Below, one piece after another: positions 22,957 through 35,081 of a DNA stretch of 64,000 bases. The position numbers and the translations under genes are program-made. The DNA lies in the NCBI GenBank assembly GCA_907165275.2, contig OU015669.1:8516501-8580500 (forward strand), written 5' to 3'. Origin of the DNA: Zygaena filipendulae (taxonomy: Eukaryota; Arthropoda; Insecta; Lepidoptera; Zygaenidae). Under the pieces are notes generated by a model. The model had not been told where the DNA came from. It did not search any database and worked only from the letters and a program-made list of their open reading frames with translations. How positions within the stretch are numbered: the first letter of the stretch is position 1; each line of letters opens with the position of its first letter.

Positions 22957-22987
22957 CTCTAGATAGTAACTATTTTACTATCTAGAG
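22957..22987. other. Perfect 13-bp hairpin
   Basis: CTCTAGATAGTAA, a 5-base loop CTATT, then TTACTATCTAGAG. It is isolated, with no T run behind it, and its function is unknown. Confidence 0.7.
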
Positions 22988-23465
22988 ATTTGTAACAAAC
23001 AAAAGGTTGCAGTTCATGAAGTGTACTAATACTTAACTAATAAAAATAATTGGATATTATTATTAGTCTAGAGCAAAAATTAACTAGGTAGCTATTGTTA
23101 GTTGCTTAGCGCATCGTGAGCTGAACCAATTTAACTTATGTTTAAATAGGTACAATAATAGTCCAAACAAGCTTTTAATAAAACATAAAATTAGGTACCT
23201 ACCCAAAACGATTATTTTTATATCTTAAAAAAATATATATATTACTTTTCTAAGTTATATACTTGCAATATAAATCCTTTTTTACATGTTCTCTTATCAA
23301 ATTTTAAAATTAAATTAACCTATCTATAATGATTTTAACATCGCATCTTTATATTTATTTTGATCTTATACTACAATTTTAGTCCTAGTAAGGGTCTTAA
23401 GATAAACCAGCACAAAACAATAAAATCTTAGGCGTGAAGCAATAAGTAAAACAATATTAATTACC

Positions 23466-23615
23466 AAAACTCATAGATATTCGTATCACAGCACCACCGT
23501 AGACTCTATTCGCTGCGAAATAAGAAGCATTCTTGAAAAATTTCAGTTGGAAATAAAGTTGTGAGCGAACTGATGCGCCCCATAGGGCAAGGGACGGAAG
23601 AACGCCTAATATATG
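23466..23615 (-). CDS. Weak candidate exon, unrecognised protein
   Basis: In reverse, TATTAG|GC opens a frame reading VLPSLALWGASVRS, YFQLKFFKNASYFAANRV and GGAVIRISMSF, ending TTTTG|GTAATT, a possible donor. Composition is richer in GC than the flanks and the peptide looks natural, but the acceptor lacks a pyrimidine tract and I do not recognise the family. Confidence 0.2.
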
Positions 23616-24431
23616 GTGTTTTAGGTAATTAAATGTCACATAGATCAGAGATTAATGATGTGTTACTATGTGTGAGAGATGTCGAGTGAACTCTGTATCA
23701 TTGTCGTATAAACAATGTATATTTCCTGCGACTATACTATTGCCATTAATTTCTTTATACGTATTCAAATTAATTACAAATTACGAGAAATCTCTATTTT
23801 GTTTTCCGCGTAATTTACAATATATAATGTGCTCAAAACCCGAAAATCTAAAAACTTTAGTATAAATCTCGTTTATAAACTCAGTTACATCGCCTACTGT
23901 ATCTAGCTGAATACGCTGATGATCGGACACCCGGCTAAAATGCTTAGCATTAGGTACCTAAGTATCTATTTGTATTCATGGTAATATTCTATTACCTATT
24001 TCATTAAATATGAGTTATTAAAAAAGAGACTTTTATCATTATTGCAGTGGACCCTTCAATTGATAAGCACATTTAACTAATTTATTTCAAATGAGTTCTT
24101 AGGTATATGTACATTGTACAGTAACATAGAGAACATAGAGTTCTGTCTAATCAAAATTCCCATTACGTTTCGTCTATATGATGGAAGTTATCATTTCAAC
24201 GTGACGTCATAAAGTCGGCACTAACACTAACTATAGCAGTAAAAGTGCAGAAACACAGCGCTCCGTGCACTAATTAAAACTAAAATTGCATTATTTTAGA
24301 TGATCACTACTTTTTACTGTACTAATTTTTGTTTTTAATTTGATTTTTGTGTAAAATATATTGTGAGTAAAAATATTCCGAGCTAACATAATATAATACA
24401 TGACCAATGAGAACTATACATATAATAATAC

Positions 24432-24827
24432 TGTAACGAGGAGGCTATATGCCACTCGTTATGATATCCCGCCTTATTTCTAATACTTTTTATTTTTTTT
24501 ATAATCTGTTCTTTTTATATTTAAAAACACTTTTTGACAGATAGAACTAGACTTACCTAGCTTGTGAAAAATACAACTCAAAATTACAAAAAAATATTAT
24601 CTTTTATTTTGAGCTAGCCGCAGGCTATCGTACTTCCGAACCTCACAATTGGCGCCCAAACGTGGATTTACCACCTACAACAACATCACTAGCTGCAATA
24701 CGGCAGCGGACTTCAAAACACCGGGCACCCGACCTGACCAACAGCAGCAGATACAGCGCGACAGCAGCGCCAGCCAGAGCTTATTTTGAGCTAGCCGAAG
24801 GCTATCGTACTACTTCCGAACCTCACA
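24432..24827 (+). mobile_element. Collapsed LTR retrotransposon with PBS
   Basis: A 216-bp LTR (24432-24647, TGTAACG...CCTCACA) is followed after two bases by TGGCGCCCAAACGTGGA, a classic tRNA primer-binding site. About 130 bp of leader follow, then the last 47 bp of an LTR (24781-24827). ATAC flanks both ends (24428-24431, 24828-24831). All coding sequence and most of the 3' LTR are gone, the junction lying in the shared TTATTTTGAGC. The 3' piece has an extra TAC, so the LTRs have diverged. TG...CA ends, a 4-bp duplication and this PBS suggest a Ty3/gypsy relative. Confidence 0.85.
24650..24666 (+). other. LTR element primer-binding site
   Basis: TGGCGCCCAAACGTGGA, starting two bases after the 5' LTR; TGGCGCCC would pair with the 3' end of a tRNA. 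Confidence 0.8.
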
Positions 24828-25647
24828 ATACAATTCATTAAGCCAAAAACAGGGAGTCAAAGTTTTTCATACCTAAGTCAAACTAGCATCACTATAAAAA
24901 AAGACATGTCTTCTAAAAAAATGGAAAATAGAGTACCTAAATATAAATTTCTGGTGATAATTACACAGCATTGAAACTTAATATCAAAAAGTTTAAGAAA
25001 GTGCCAAGAAGTCTTTTTTTATGTCGCAATACTTCAGAATTATTATCATCAAAAATTACCTACCTGTGCATCTAAAATTCAGAAATATATTTATTTTGAT
25101 ATAATTAGCTACGTTCTCATTGTAATGGTACATATGGAGTATCTTAGTGGATATCCTTGCATCTCAAAAACTCCTAATAAGTATACAGTAATAAGAAAAA
25201 CAAAAGGGAAGAAAACATAATATCCAAGATCTCAGTCTCCAATAGTTCTTAGATCAGAGCAGCTAATAATACTAAAAGTATGTGAACTGTTAATAATGTT
25301 TATTAGCATAGGATATAGTCACCATTGTTTTCCCCCCCGGCGCCTCTCGACGGAACCGGATGTACCGCCCGAGCCGGATACCGGAAGCAGCCGGATGTAG
25401 GTGCAATAATTATTAATTGCGATCCGCCAAGACGCTACGGCCGTCTTAGACGAACCTCGCGACGGGTGGCCAGTGGCAGAAATTATTTATTGAAATTGTT
25501 TGCAACTAATATAATTTTTGTTTACAATTTGCAGATATCTTTTCTGTTGTGTTGTAATTATTCATTTGGAAAACATCCTAGTTCCTGATTTGAGTTTTAC
25601 ACAGCTGGTATATAGACATCATAATTATTGTAGGTATATATTATTAT

Positions 25648-25892
25648 ACTAGCTGTGCCCCGCGGTTTCACCCGCAGTAATTTCGGAGTTCCCGCGGGAA
25701 TTCCGAGATAAAAAGTACCCTATATCCTTTTCTGTACCCATGACAACGTGCATGCCAAATTTCATCCAAATCTGTTCATCCGTTTTTGCGTGATTGAGTA
25801 ACAAACATCCAAACATCCAAACATCCGAACATCCTGCAAACACATTTAAACATCCAAACATCCACACTTTCACATTTATAATATTAGTAGGA
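25648..25892 (+). repeat. Dispersed repeat, near full copy
   Basis: ACTAGCTGTGCCCCGCGG, GAGTTCCCGCGGGAATTCC, an expanded (CATCCAAA)n block and the TTTATAATATTAGTAGGA end. The frame at 25649-25933 is a product of this repeat. Confidence 0.85.
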
Positions 25893-26289
25893 AGTAGGAT
25901 TATGTATACAGGAAGGAAGAAAATAAAAGACAATCATTTTTGAAAATTTGAAATTTGTCTGTCTGTTCGAACGCACTCTACGTAAAAATTACTGGACGGA
26001 TTTGAATCACAAAGACTGACACATTGAATAAATACAGAGAATAGATACTTTTATTCCGATATAATTAGAAGTTTTCGATGAAATTCCAAAACTGATGAGG
26101 GGAAAAAGCGGCAAATTTATTAAAAATTTACATATTATGCATTTTCGTAAATTCGTCTTAAATTTTAATAATTTCGAATGATATTGGATATAACAAAACC
26201 ACCGCCCTTACAAAGCTAAATGCACCAAACCCCATGGTGCCCTTAATTTATTCTTTCATTGCGTCTTATTATTTGCAAATGGTCTATTT

Positions 26290-26600
26290 GTCGCGACTTA
26301 ACCCTTGCAGCGCAGATGGGGTCCCATAGACCGCGGATTAGGGACGGCCGCCTCAAACCGTCAAACGACGTCGTACGCTATAAACGTTCACAATTTATTG
26401 ACAAGGACATTGACAGATATTGTCGGTGGTCCCGTAAAATGCAAGCGCCAGATTAAGGGTTGACGAGAACTTGCAAATGGGACCGGTATTTGCAGGTTCG
26501 AATTCATTACGGATATAGGGATTTCGTGCGCGAAACGGTTCCCAGTTTATGGCCTTTGTTGTGAGCGCACCAACAGGTTTAGGCCTGTAATTTATCTATA
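26290..26600. other. GC-rich unique block, unknown
   Basis: An island of higher GC in AT-rich DNA (CCGCGGATTAGGGACGGCCG and onward). A 65-codon frame (26259-26456) crosses it without a recognised domain. It could be conserved noncoding DNA or a lost exon. Confidence 0.3.
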
Positions 26601-27034
26601 ACTGCACAGTGTCTGTGCGAACTTTTTGCAGCGTTTCCGATTTTAGGACCAAATTGCGTTTTTTTAAACGATTTCAACTTGGAAAATACTGTATTTGTAG
26701 GTAAATTTAGAATGTGATGTGTCAGTTTTTTACTATGAAATAGGGGTTAAAAGCACGTTACAAGCATTGGTTTAGTTTCTAGCAGACCTTGCTGTAGACA
26801 TGACATGAACCTTGGATTTTAGCTTACAATGCATATTTTCGTTAAGGTAAAATAATGTAGGTACAAAGTAAATACAATTTTACCAAGAGAATCATTTAAG
26901 GACGGCTGTGTCAATTTGGCAATTGTTTTCGTGATAGTATGAATAAGGTTTATTGAGGAAGTAAAATTGGAAAAGTGATGAAGTGATTTTTGGTGTGATT
27001 TTTCTATTGTCAAAAAAAAAAACGTCCTATTAGT

Positions 27035-27212
27035 TAGGATGTAACTAAAATTATAAATGCGAATGAAGTTTGTTTGCTTGTTCAACGTAATACGCTTTCA
27101 CGCTGTAACTACTCAACCGATCATCATAAAAGGACATAGAATAATTTTATCTTGGGATTCCCGCGAGAGTGCTGAAATAAACGCGGGTGAAACCGCTGGG
27201 AATGGCTAGTAG
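27035..27212 (-). repeat. Dispersed repeat, reverse copy
   Basis: TAAAATTATAAATGCGAATG, GGGATTCCCGCGAGAG and GCGGGTGAAACCGCTGGG. Confidence 0.65.
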
Positions 27213-27558
27213 ATACATAGATAAAAATTCTTTGAACAGGAAGCGTTCGCCACTTTTCATATTGTATGTCATTTCAGCAGACAAGTCTAATGGCGTCTTA
27301 ATGAGAAACGAACTCACTGGAACCGCGCAACGCTGGCGTGAACATATTAATTACCTCTCGTTACTTTAATGCACGTCTCTGAGATGATTAATGCACAAGA
27401 CGAACGACGGAGAACGTGGCAAGAGATTGTGTATGAAAAGTACCTAATGTAATTTTGCATGAAAATATTTTTAAAACTATAAAGAGATTAAGACTAAATT
27501 TTTCTAAAAGCAAAGATAGTAATTATTCTATAGGTATTTATTTTGGTACTTATATCAT

Positions 27559-27764
27559 ACTAGCTGTTCCCCGCGGTTTTACCCGAGGTAATATCGGAGT
27601 TCCCGCGGGAATTCTGGGATAAAAAGTACCCTATGTCCTTCTCTGTACCCTTGACAACGTGCATGCAAAATTTATGATTAATGGTTGAGCCATTAAGGCG
27701 TGAAAGCGTAACAGACAGATAGACAGACAGAGTTACTTTCACATTTATAATATTAGTATGGATT
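27559..27764 (+). repeat. Dispersed repeat, near full copy
   Basis: CTAGCTGTTCCCCGCGG, GAGTTCCCGCGGGAATTC, CATGCAAAATTTATGATT and a TTATAATATTAGTATGGATT end. The reverse frame at 27560-27742 is repeat-derived. Confidence 0.85.
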
Positions 27765-28107
27765 ATAAAACATAGTCCTCCGCTGCGTCTGTCTATCTGT
27801 TCGCGATTAACTCAAAAACTAAAATTTCACCAATATAGTTAAAGTGATTCATGAGGAAATGTCAAGCTTTTGAGTAAATTATTTCCTCTACCTACTCTTT
27901 TTAACATATCGGAAAACAATTTGGATGCAACCTTGTTCAGCATTCAGTTATTATTTTTTTATATACTTATTTTATATAAGTATAAATATTTTTTTCCTAA
28001 TGACTTCCGAGTTGGTCTTATAACTAAAGCGGTGTAAAAAATGATAAACAGACTTACCACATCAACTCTTCTGGCATTTTAAAAAATATATATAAATCTA
28101 TACTGAT

Positions 28108-28300
28108 CCACACTAATACTACAAAGAGGTAATATTATAATCACATTATAATAAAGAGGTAAGTTTGTGAGTTTGTGAGGTAGTCTCTGGATCTACTGAA
28201 CCGGTTTTGAAAACTGCATTATCCCTAAGTAACATTGTAACTCGGGATTCCTGCAGTAACTCCGAAATTACCGTGAATTAAACCGCGGGGAACAGCTATT
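28108..28300 (-). repeat. Dispersed repeat, reverse copy
   Basis: GGGATTCCTGCAGTAACTCC and ATTAAACCGCGGGGAACAGC. The tail is diverged. Confidence 0.6.
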
Positions 28301-29800
28301 ACATATATTCATAAAAAAGTTATACAAAACATTATAACTAAAATGGTGTTTCGTCTCTTTCATATTATGATTTGTTACCGACTAAATAATACATAGAAGT
28401 GTACTAAGTGAAAGGGTAAGACAAATTTTTCATATTTCCCCAAAAAAAAATCTTATAAATAAAAGAAACTGGAAGCTAATGTTGCATCTAAAACTGGGCA
28501 ATTTATTGATATTGTACCGTGAAAATAATAAATAATAACCAATAGTAGAAGGGTCAAAAATACGCCTTTTTTACATAATAGTAAGTGTTTGGTGGACACA
28601 CGGAAGGGGTGAAATCTTACCCTAGTGGAGGGGAAATGTTGAATTTATCGTCAGGAACTGGTCATTGAAGGGTTCTGTGGCGGACATCACGATATTTTCG
28701 TCGGCTTTTGTGTACATTTTGCCACTGATTTCCTTATGAATAGCCGACATGTTGTGTGGGACAAGTGAGAAGCGCACAAGACTTCCTATGGCTCGACACG
28801 AGATTGAACTACGGTTTGTGCGTCACGAGGATTATTTAGTTATTATTATACCTATCTTCTCAGTTACTACTCAGGCACATTAAGAAAATAAATCGTTACG
28901 CGTTGCTACGCGTTCGGCAAAAATTCGCGACGGGAAGTTCCCCACCGAACAAATCGGTCACCAGCATCTCTGCTACCTACTTAACTAACACCCCACGGGG
29001 TCGGTCGTTCTGCCTGCTGGTCACTGATATTGTGTCACCAACACATCTTTCGGGCAACGATTTTGTTTGGAAAAATTGGACATAAAACTAGCATTGCTGT
29101 AAACTCTTGGAGGTATGTACCTAACTACATTATTGTTGTCTTTATTTTGAGCCACTCTTGTTTCTTTAGACTTGTAGCACAATAATATTCGGTTCAAGAC
29201 TTTTGCCCGGCCGGGCTCTTTTTTACCCATTTTCCGTGCAATAAAACAGCTTTGAATTCGACTCGCACTTCAAGGGTTACGTGGCTGGAGTGAATGGGAA
29301 TTTAATTTGGTGTTTTGATCTCTCTGTAGAATAATATTTTTTGCGACAGTTTTTCGCGTTTGTTTTTGGCCGTTTACCATAAAACAGACGAATCATTAAC
29401 TTCTATCATTAGGTATGAAACGAAAAAGAAAAGATGGAACCTTCTTAAATCTTTTTAAGCTAATTTGTTTATCAGATTTCATTATAAATCTTTATATATA
29501 AGATAAATGTAGAAGCCTTTTTTCTTTTTTAATAATGTGTAATTGTGGCTATAATGATTTGAGAACGTGGAAGAAAATCAGCCAGTGTTACAAGAACTTT
29601 TAAAGCTAGATGTTTTTTTATTACTTTTATACAATAAAACGCACAAAACATGAATATTCACAATATATTTTTCCATATATTTTTCACTGTGAAATAATAT
29701 TCTACGACATTTAAATTTAAAGAGTCTGTAACGAAATTCCTTAGTATGCTTTCGAAAAAGACATACCTAGAGTAAAAAAATATTTTGAATTATTTATTTA
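28301..29800. other. Intergenic DNA, no supported gene
   Basis: A moderately GC-rich zone at 28670-29060 carries only short frames. No family could be assigned. Confidence 0.45.
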
Positions 29801-29804
29801 TTTA

Positions 29805-29880
29805 AAGAACTTTATTGCACATTTATGTACAAAAGGCGGACTTAATTCCTAAGGCATTCTCTATCAGTCAACCTTTTGGC
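29805..29880 (-). repeat. Diverged relative of the AAAGGCGGACTTA repeat
   Basis: AGAACTTTATTGCACATT and AAAAGGCGGACTTAATTCC then TCAGTCAACC follow the layout of the family at 9206 but are strongly diverged. Confidence 0.55.
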
Positions 29881-29897
29881 TAGGGGATAGTTTACAT

Positions 29898-29998
29898 AAT
29901 ACATACACACACACACATATAAATATATATATATATATTCCGGTTCTGTGTAATGCCATTATTAGGAAATTATAATAATAAGGAAATTATTATTATAA
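29898..29998. repeat. (CA)n/(TA)n microsatellite and AT palindrome
   Basis: ACACACACACACAT then ATATATATATAT, followed at 29965-29998 by AATTATAATAAT and its reverse complement across AAGGAA. Confidence 0.65.
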
Positions 29999-29999
29999 T

Positions 30000-32038
30000 T
30001 CAGACGTTAATGTTCCTACTGCGGCATAATTTCTTCTCTGTAATTTGACTACATTCGAATTCAACTAAAGTGTTAAGTAAGTAACTCTGTGACCAGCCTT
30101 AATAACATATGAAGCAAGATTGTTCAATTATCTTAATACCATTAGAGCTGTATTAAATTATTCATTCCATTTGCCAACCGAAATGGTCAGCGCAGTGACC
30201 AACAATAGTTCACCCCTTAACCCTTCAATGTCCACTAACAAAAACATTGTTAACATTACATTCTGTATGCAGATTGAATTCTTGTTAATTCCATAGCAAT
30301 CGTCGTTAAAGTGTTAATGGATTTTGTTGTCCAATTGTTTGATATAACTGATTTTATGTAAATTACTATTGTGCATTACAACCAAGATTACATAGTGATG
30401 AGTAGGTATTTATTTAGGCATCAGCATCCAAGATACATACGCGACACGAAAGTTTCACAAATATACCTGCTTCATTAGTAACTTTCTATAATTAGCCTCT
30501 CCCTGAGTGAAATCAGAAATTCTCTGTGATGAGAATCCAATCTTACCTGAAGTCTACTCTCCATACCAACTGACAAATTTCAGCTTCATAGGAACATTTA
30601 TAAAAGTACCCATGCAAGCTTTGAACCCTCATATTAGGGGTTAAATTTTTGAAAAGTGTGTTTAAAATGCCAAATTTTTCGTGGATCCCCAGTGGGTCTA
30701 GCCGCTGAGTCCACGGATCGTGTGTCACTTTATTGCCCCAAGAGAAACACTAAAAATTAGACAAATAAAATAATAAAAAAGGATAGAGCAAAAAGTGGCC
30801 TCATTGCTAGAGGAGATATTTTCAAGGCAAACTTATAAGGTGGTAGAGAGCTGTAGATAGAAACGAGATATACTTAGTTAAGCTATATACATATATTAAG
30901 AAATTCCTGTGCCAGATTACAAGATTCTATATGTAAATCGGTTTTTTTGTTCTTTTAAATAAATGGATTGAAATTATGTTTGTAGTGGTCACAATTATCG
31001 GTAATTTTTAGACTGAAACGTAGAGAATACATCAAAAAGTCCTTCATGGGACTTAAAAGTACTTCTTCGTATTTAAAATCAGCTTATACGTTTTTAATTA
31101 CGTACTTAGATAGTTTGTAATATAAGGTAGATTCACTATTAATTGACCACTACAGCTCTACATCCGATTTCGCTCTCATGTCGACAACATAATTACGTAC
31201 ACCGGAATAATTCCAGTTTATGTCAATAGAGCTCGCTGTCTGATTGCCGAGCTCAGCTTAATTATAGATGGATTATTGTTTCTGCAATTAGTTTGATGTA
31301 TTTCGCTCTAAGTCAATAGTTAATACAGTATAATTAAGAACACACTATACACAAAAAAGGAAGCAAATATTTCTGCTACTCAAAAATTGATGGACGTCAG
31401 TTAAGGCTTTCGGAGAGTTCAAACTACCCTGTATAAAAAGATATATTACCGTCGAAGATAATCTATTTAGAAAGAAAAAGATATAAAAGTGAGTAATATA
31501 ATAGGGTTAATATGACAATTTTATAGAATTAAAATTTATATTAAAAACTTCATATTATAAAGTTTAATTTAACGGCCTTGTTTTGGCGATTTCCAATTAT
31601 CACTTATACCTACATACGTTGCACACAAACATTGCAGAATAACATACAAAATTATTTCAACCTATTTTGAATACTCTGCTTACTACTTAAGTAAAATTAA
31701 ATATCTTAAGAGATATGATTTTATATGGAAGATGTTTGAGGCCTCAAAAAGGGTCTATAGGAGAATAATAAGTAAAAAAGGCTAAATTTTTGTTCCTATT
31801 TTTATTTTTAAGTCACAGTCAAATATTTTTATTCAAAGTTGGCCCATAACACTTGTTTTGATGTCAATGAGATTACAGTAATTATGACAGAGGTAATATT
31901 GGCAATAACGAGAAGTTTAACCCATACGAGAGCCATAAGCATAAACATTACGAAGTATCTAAATAAAAACTTTGAGCGTATTAGAATAACTGATTTATAT
32001 ATAATTCTCATATATCATTAACATTATTTGATACTAAA
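30000..32038. other. AT-rich intergenic DNA
   Basis: No supported gene. The opposing frames at 31829-32021 are shadows of each other in low-complexity sequence. Confidence 0.45.
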
Positions 32039-32337
32039 TATTTCCCCTGGTTTCACCCGCGATAGTTTCCGATATCCCGCGGGTAGTCCGAGATAAAAGT
32101 ACTTACTACCCTATATTTTTTTCTGTACCTACCCTTAACAACATGTAAGTAGTATGCCAAATTTTATGTAGTTTCTTCCGTGTTAATTTCAAGTTCCCGT
32201 AGGAATTCTGGGATAAAAAGTAGCCTATGTCCGTAAGCCGCCTAAAAAGTAGCCTAAATTTCGTGGTGATCGGTTGAGCTGTTTAGCTGTGAATGCGTAA
32301 CAAACTCACTTTCACATTTATAATATTAGTAAGGATT
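32039..32337 (+). repeat. Dispersed repeat, two fused partial copies
   Basis: GGTTTCACCCGCGATAG then a second core AAGTTCCCGTAGGAATTCTG, ending TTATAATATTAGTAAGGATT. Confidence 0.65.
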
Positions 32338-32794
32338 AAGGTGTATGTATAAGTATATTATAAATAATACTTCACTTACTAATATCACACTGATGAAAAT
32401 GGAAAAAAAAAATCTTAATATTCTCATACATTTTCAGAGCATCATTATGCATCATGATTAATGATACAGGAATGGCAGTTCAATTTTGTGTAAACTGATT
32501 CGGTGTTAGCAATAACTTCCCATGTATTACAAAATAGGGTGGCACCGGTGATAGCAAAATATACGTGTGTTTTTTGATTTTTTTTTCCACGGGGATGCTT
32601 AAAAACTCACACAGTTTTAAATACTGTATAAAAAAAAAACAAAACGTGTGAATTTTATGTACTAAAGTAAAAATCCATTAGGCAAAAACGTGGCGGAAAC
32701 TTATAGCAATCAGTTTCCGCTAAGAAAGCTGGCTAATTCAGAAATACCTAATAGAAATTCTACTTGAAAGACCACCTATTATAATAGCTAGCAC

Positions 32795-32990
32795 CTAGCT
32801 GTGCCCCGTGGTTTCACCCGCGGAAATTTTGGAGATCCCGCAGGAATTCGAATTTTCAAAAATCCTTTCTTGACGGATGCCTACGCCATATTTACAACTA
32901 TCTGTATGCCAAATTTCAGCGAACTCCTTTCAGTAGTTTCGGCTGTGCGTTGATAGATGAGTGAGTCAGGTTTGCCTTTTATATATTTAG
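32795..32990 (+). repeat. Dispersed repeat, subfamily variant
   Basis: CTAGCTGTGCCCCGTGGTTT then GAGATCCCGCAGGAATTCG, followed by a different middle (CTTGACGGATGCCTACGCC). Confidence 0.6.
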
Positions 32991-32992
32991 AT

Positions 32993-33420
32993 ACTAGTTG
33001 TGCCCTGCGGTTTCATCCGCGGTAATTTCAGAGTTCCCGTGGGAATTTTATCCAAATCCGTTCAGCAGTTTTTGCGTGATTGAGTAACGTATGCGAGGAT
33101 AAGAGCTCGAAAGCGCATTTTCATCCGACTTGCTTCAAGTTTATCGTCACTGCTCAGCTCTTATGTGTCTTAGCGTTATGTTATATAGCCTATAACCTGC
33201 CCAGGAGTATGAACTATACAATCGTACCAAGTTTGGTTAAAATCCGTTTAGTAGTTTTTGACCCATTCGTGCACATACAGAGAGTCAGACAGACAATAAA
33301 AATACTGATTGCATTTTTGGCATCAGTATCGATCACCAGTCGTCCTCCAATATTAATTTTGAATATAATTATATTCAATGTACAGAATTGACCTCTGTAC
33401 AGTTTTATTATTAGTATAGA
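32993..33420 (+). repeat. Chimeric dispersed repeat
   Basis: The 5' half is the TTCCCGCGGGAA-core family (to about 33088); the 3' half (TATAGCCTATAACCTGCCC, AAAATCCGTTTAGTAGTTTT) is the end of another lepidopteran retroelement. The 103-codon frame at 33080-33391 is repeat-derived. Confidence 0.55.
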
Positions 33421-33881
33421 TATAGATGAACAGAAAAATTACAATGCCAACAACCCTAACTACACTCAAACAAAAAGTAATACAATATTTATCCATTATA
33501 ACGATTGCATTCCTGTTCACTCATAAATCACAGGCGGAGTAGTGACATCCGAGTTTTTGACAAATAGCCCGCAGAAACAAGTGACGCGCGTAGACAAATG
33601 GTGTGCAAATCTGGGGCTCGCACCTCACTCGTACGATATCTCACACATAACGATACAATAGTGGCGACTTTGTGTATGTATGATTCTCATTTAACCTAAA
33701 AATTCATGCCAAATCAGTAGTTCACTACTACTAGAATTTTCAAAACGTTACTAATTTAATTTAATTTTTTTCACACATAATATATTCGCTTAAATTGAAT
33801 ACGGGTAAGTGTTATTTAGGGTTATATTTTGACAATTGTAAGGAAATCAACACTTTGAGTTGACCTAGTACTAGTAGAGGA

Positions 33882-34240
33882 TTTTTTTTTATGTCATAGG
33901 GGGCAAACGGGCAAGTAGTACACCTGATGGTAAGTGATTACCGCCGCCCATAGACATCTGCAACACCAGAAGGCATGCAGGTGCGTTGCTGACCTGGAAT
34001 GGGGATGGAAACTGGCTTTTAAGTAGGGCTGCCGGAACACACCGTTAGGTGCTTGGCGACAGATTTGCAACTTGAAGGTGGTAGCTAGCCAGCCGGGCAC
34101 TAGAGAGCGCCCTACCACCATGCTATGGTTTCCTCACGATGTTTTCCTTCACCGACAGCTCAAGCTCATTGTTAGGTTTTGAACCTACGCCTTGCGGCGT
34201 TTGATCCGAACGCACCAACCACTGAGCTATCATCGCTGTA
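33882..34240 (-). mobile_element. tRNA-derived SINE, full length
   Basis: In reverse it starts CAGCGATGATAGCTCAGTGG (A box), has a degenerate B box GGTTCAAAACC and a body with GCCGCCCATAGACATC, and ends in an A run (T run at 33882). Both local frames here are SINE sequence. No clear target duplication was found. Confidence 0.82.
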
Positions 34241-34374
34241 AAAATGATCCGTAAACCATAAATTTGCTGCTAGATAAAAAAAATATTTGCAGCCTACCAT
34301 GTGCTAGTCTGGCTCACACTTGGCCATTTTTTATCCCCTGTTCCTACTGACTGTCTTGTATTCTTTACTTCAGT

Positions 34375-34500
34375 AGGACTTCAGCTAAAAATCAGGCAAG
34401 TAAGCGGGTAAAATTGTGGGTGACATATAGTACTTTTTATCACAGAATTTTCATGGGAAATCAAAAATTAATGAGAGTAAAACGGTGAGGATCGACTAGT
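34375..34500 (-). repeat. Dispersed repeat remnant
   Basis: ACTTTTTATCACAGAATTTT and GAGTAAAACGGTGAGGATCG preserve the reversed layout; strongly decayed. Confidence 0.4.
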
Positions 34501-35081
34501 TATCAATAATAAGGTTCAAAAAAAGTGTATCATCTCTTCGAAAAAAAAAATGAACAGGAAAAAACATTTCTCTTATCAAACAACCGACACTACAAGTAAG
34601 TTTATCCCGAAAACAATAAATTGAATCGAAACTACCGTGCGCTGGGTTAAATAATATATTCGAAGATATACACCTTAACGGCAGGTCCCTGCTGTGTAAT
34701 GCTGTACCGAAACTGGTGCAATTACCCTGTAATAGCCATGTGAATGCGAAATACGCGTGACTAGAAAGTTTTAGGCTTGCGGTTATAATAAAGTTTAGGA
34801 AAATAGGACCTCTATTTTGTTTGTTACACAATACTTTTGCTCTGGTCTAACAACCTGTATTCGGAAGAGTGGACAGAGATAATGGACCTCTACATGCTGT
34901 AATAATTAATTAAACGCCTCTTCCGCCTCTTTTACATTCATCATACTTCTTACTGTCTTAAATTTGACTGTCTTACTAATAAGCCTCCTTATATTAATAA
35001 TGTTATCTAAGTTACAATAATTGAGATTTAAGTGAAGTACCTATAACAGTTATCTATCTATTTTTATGACGCCTTATAAAT

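Larger units (their letters stand above)
19775..24427. other. Long AT-rich stretch without supported genes
   Basis: No repeat family member that I can place, apart from a perfect hairpin (22957-22987) and one weak exon candidate (23466-23615). The hydrophobic frame at 21527-21805 has no recognised domain. Confidence 0.45.

Noticed and set aside
33894..34121. 75-codon frame duplicated at 36629-36856
   Set aside because: Both are inside SINE copies, which are noncoding polymerase III elements.
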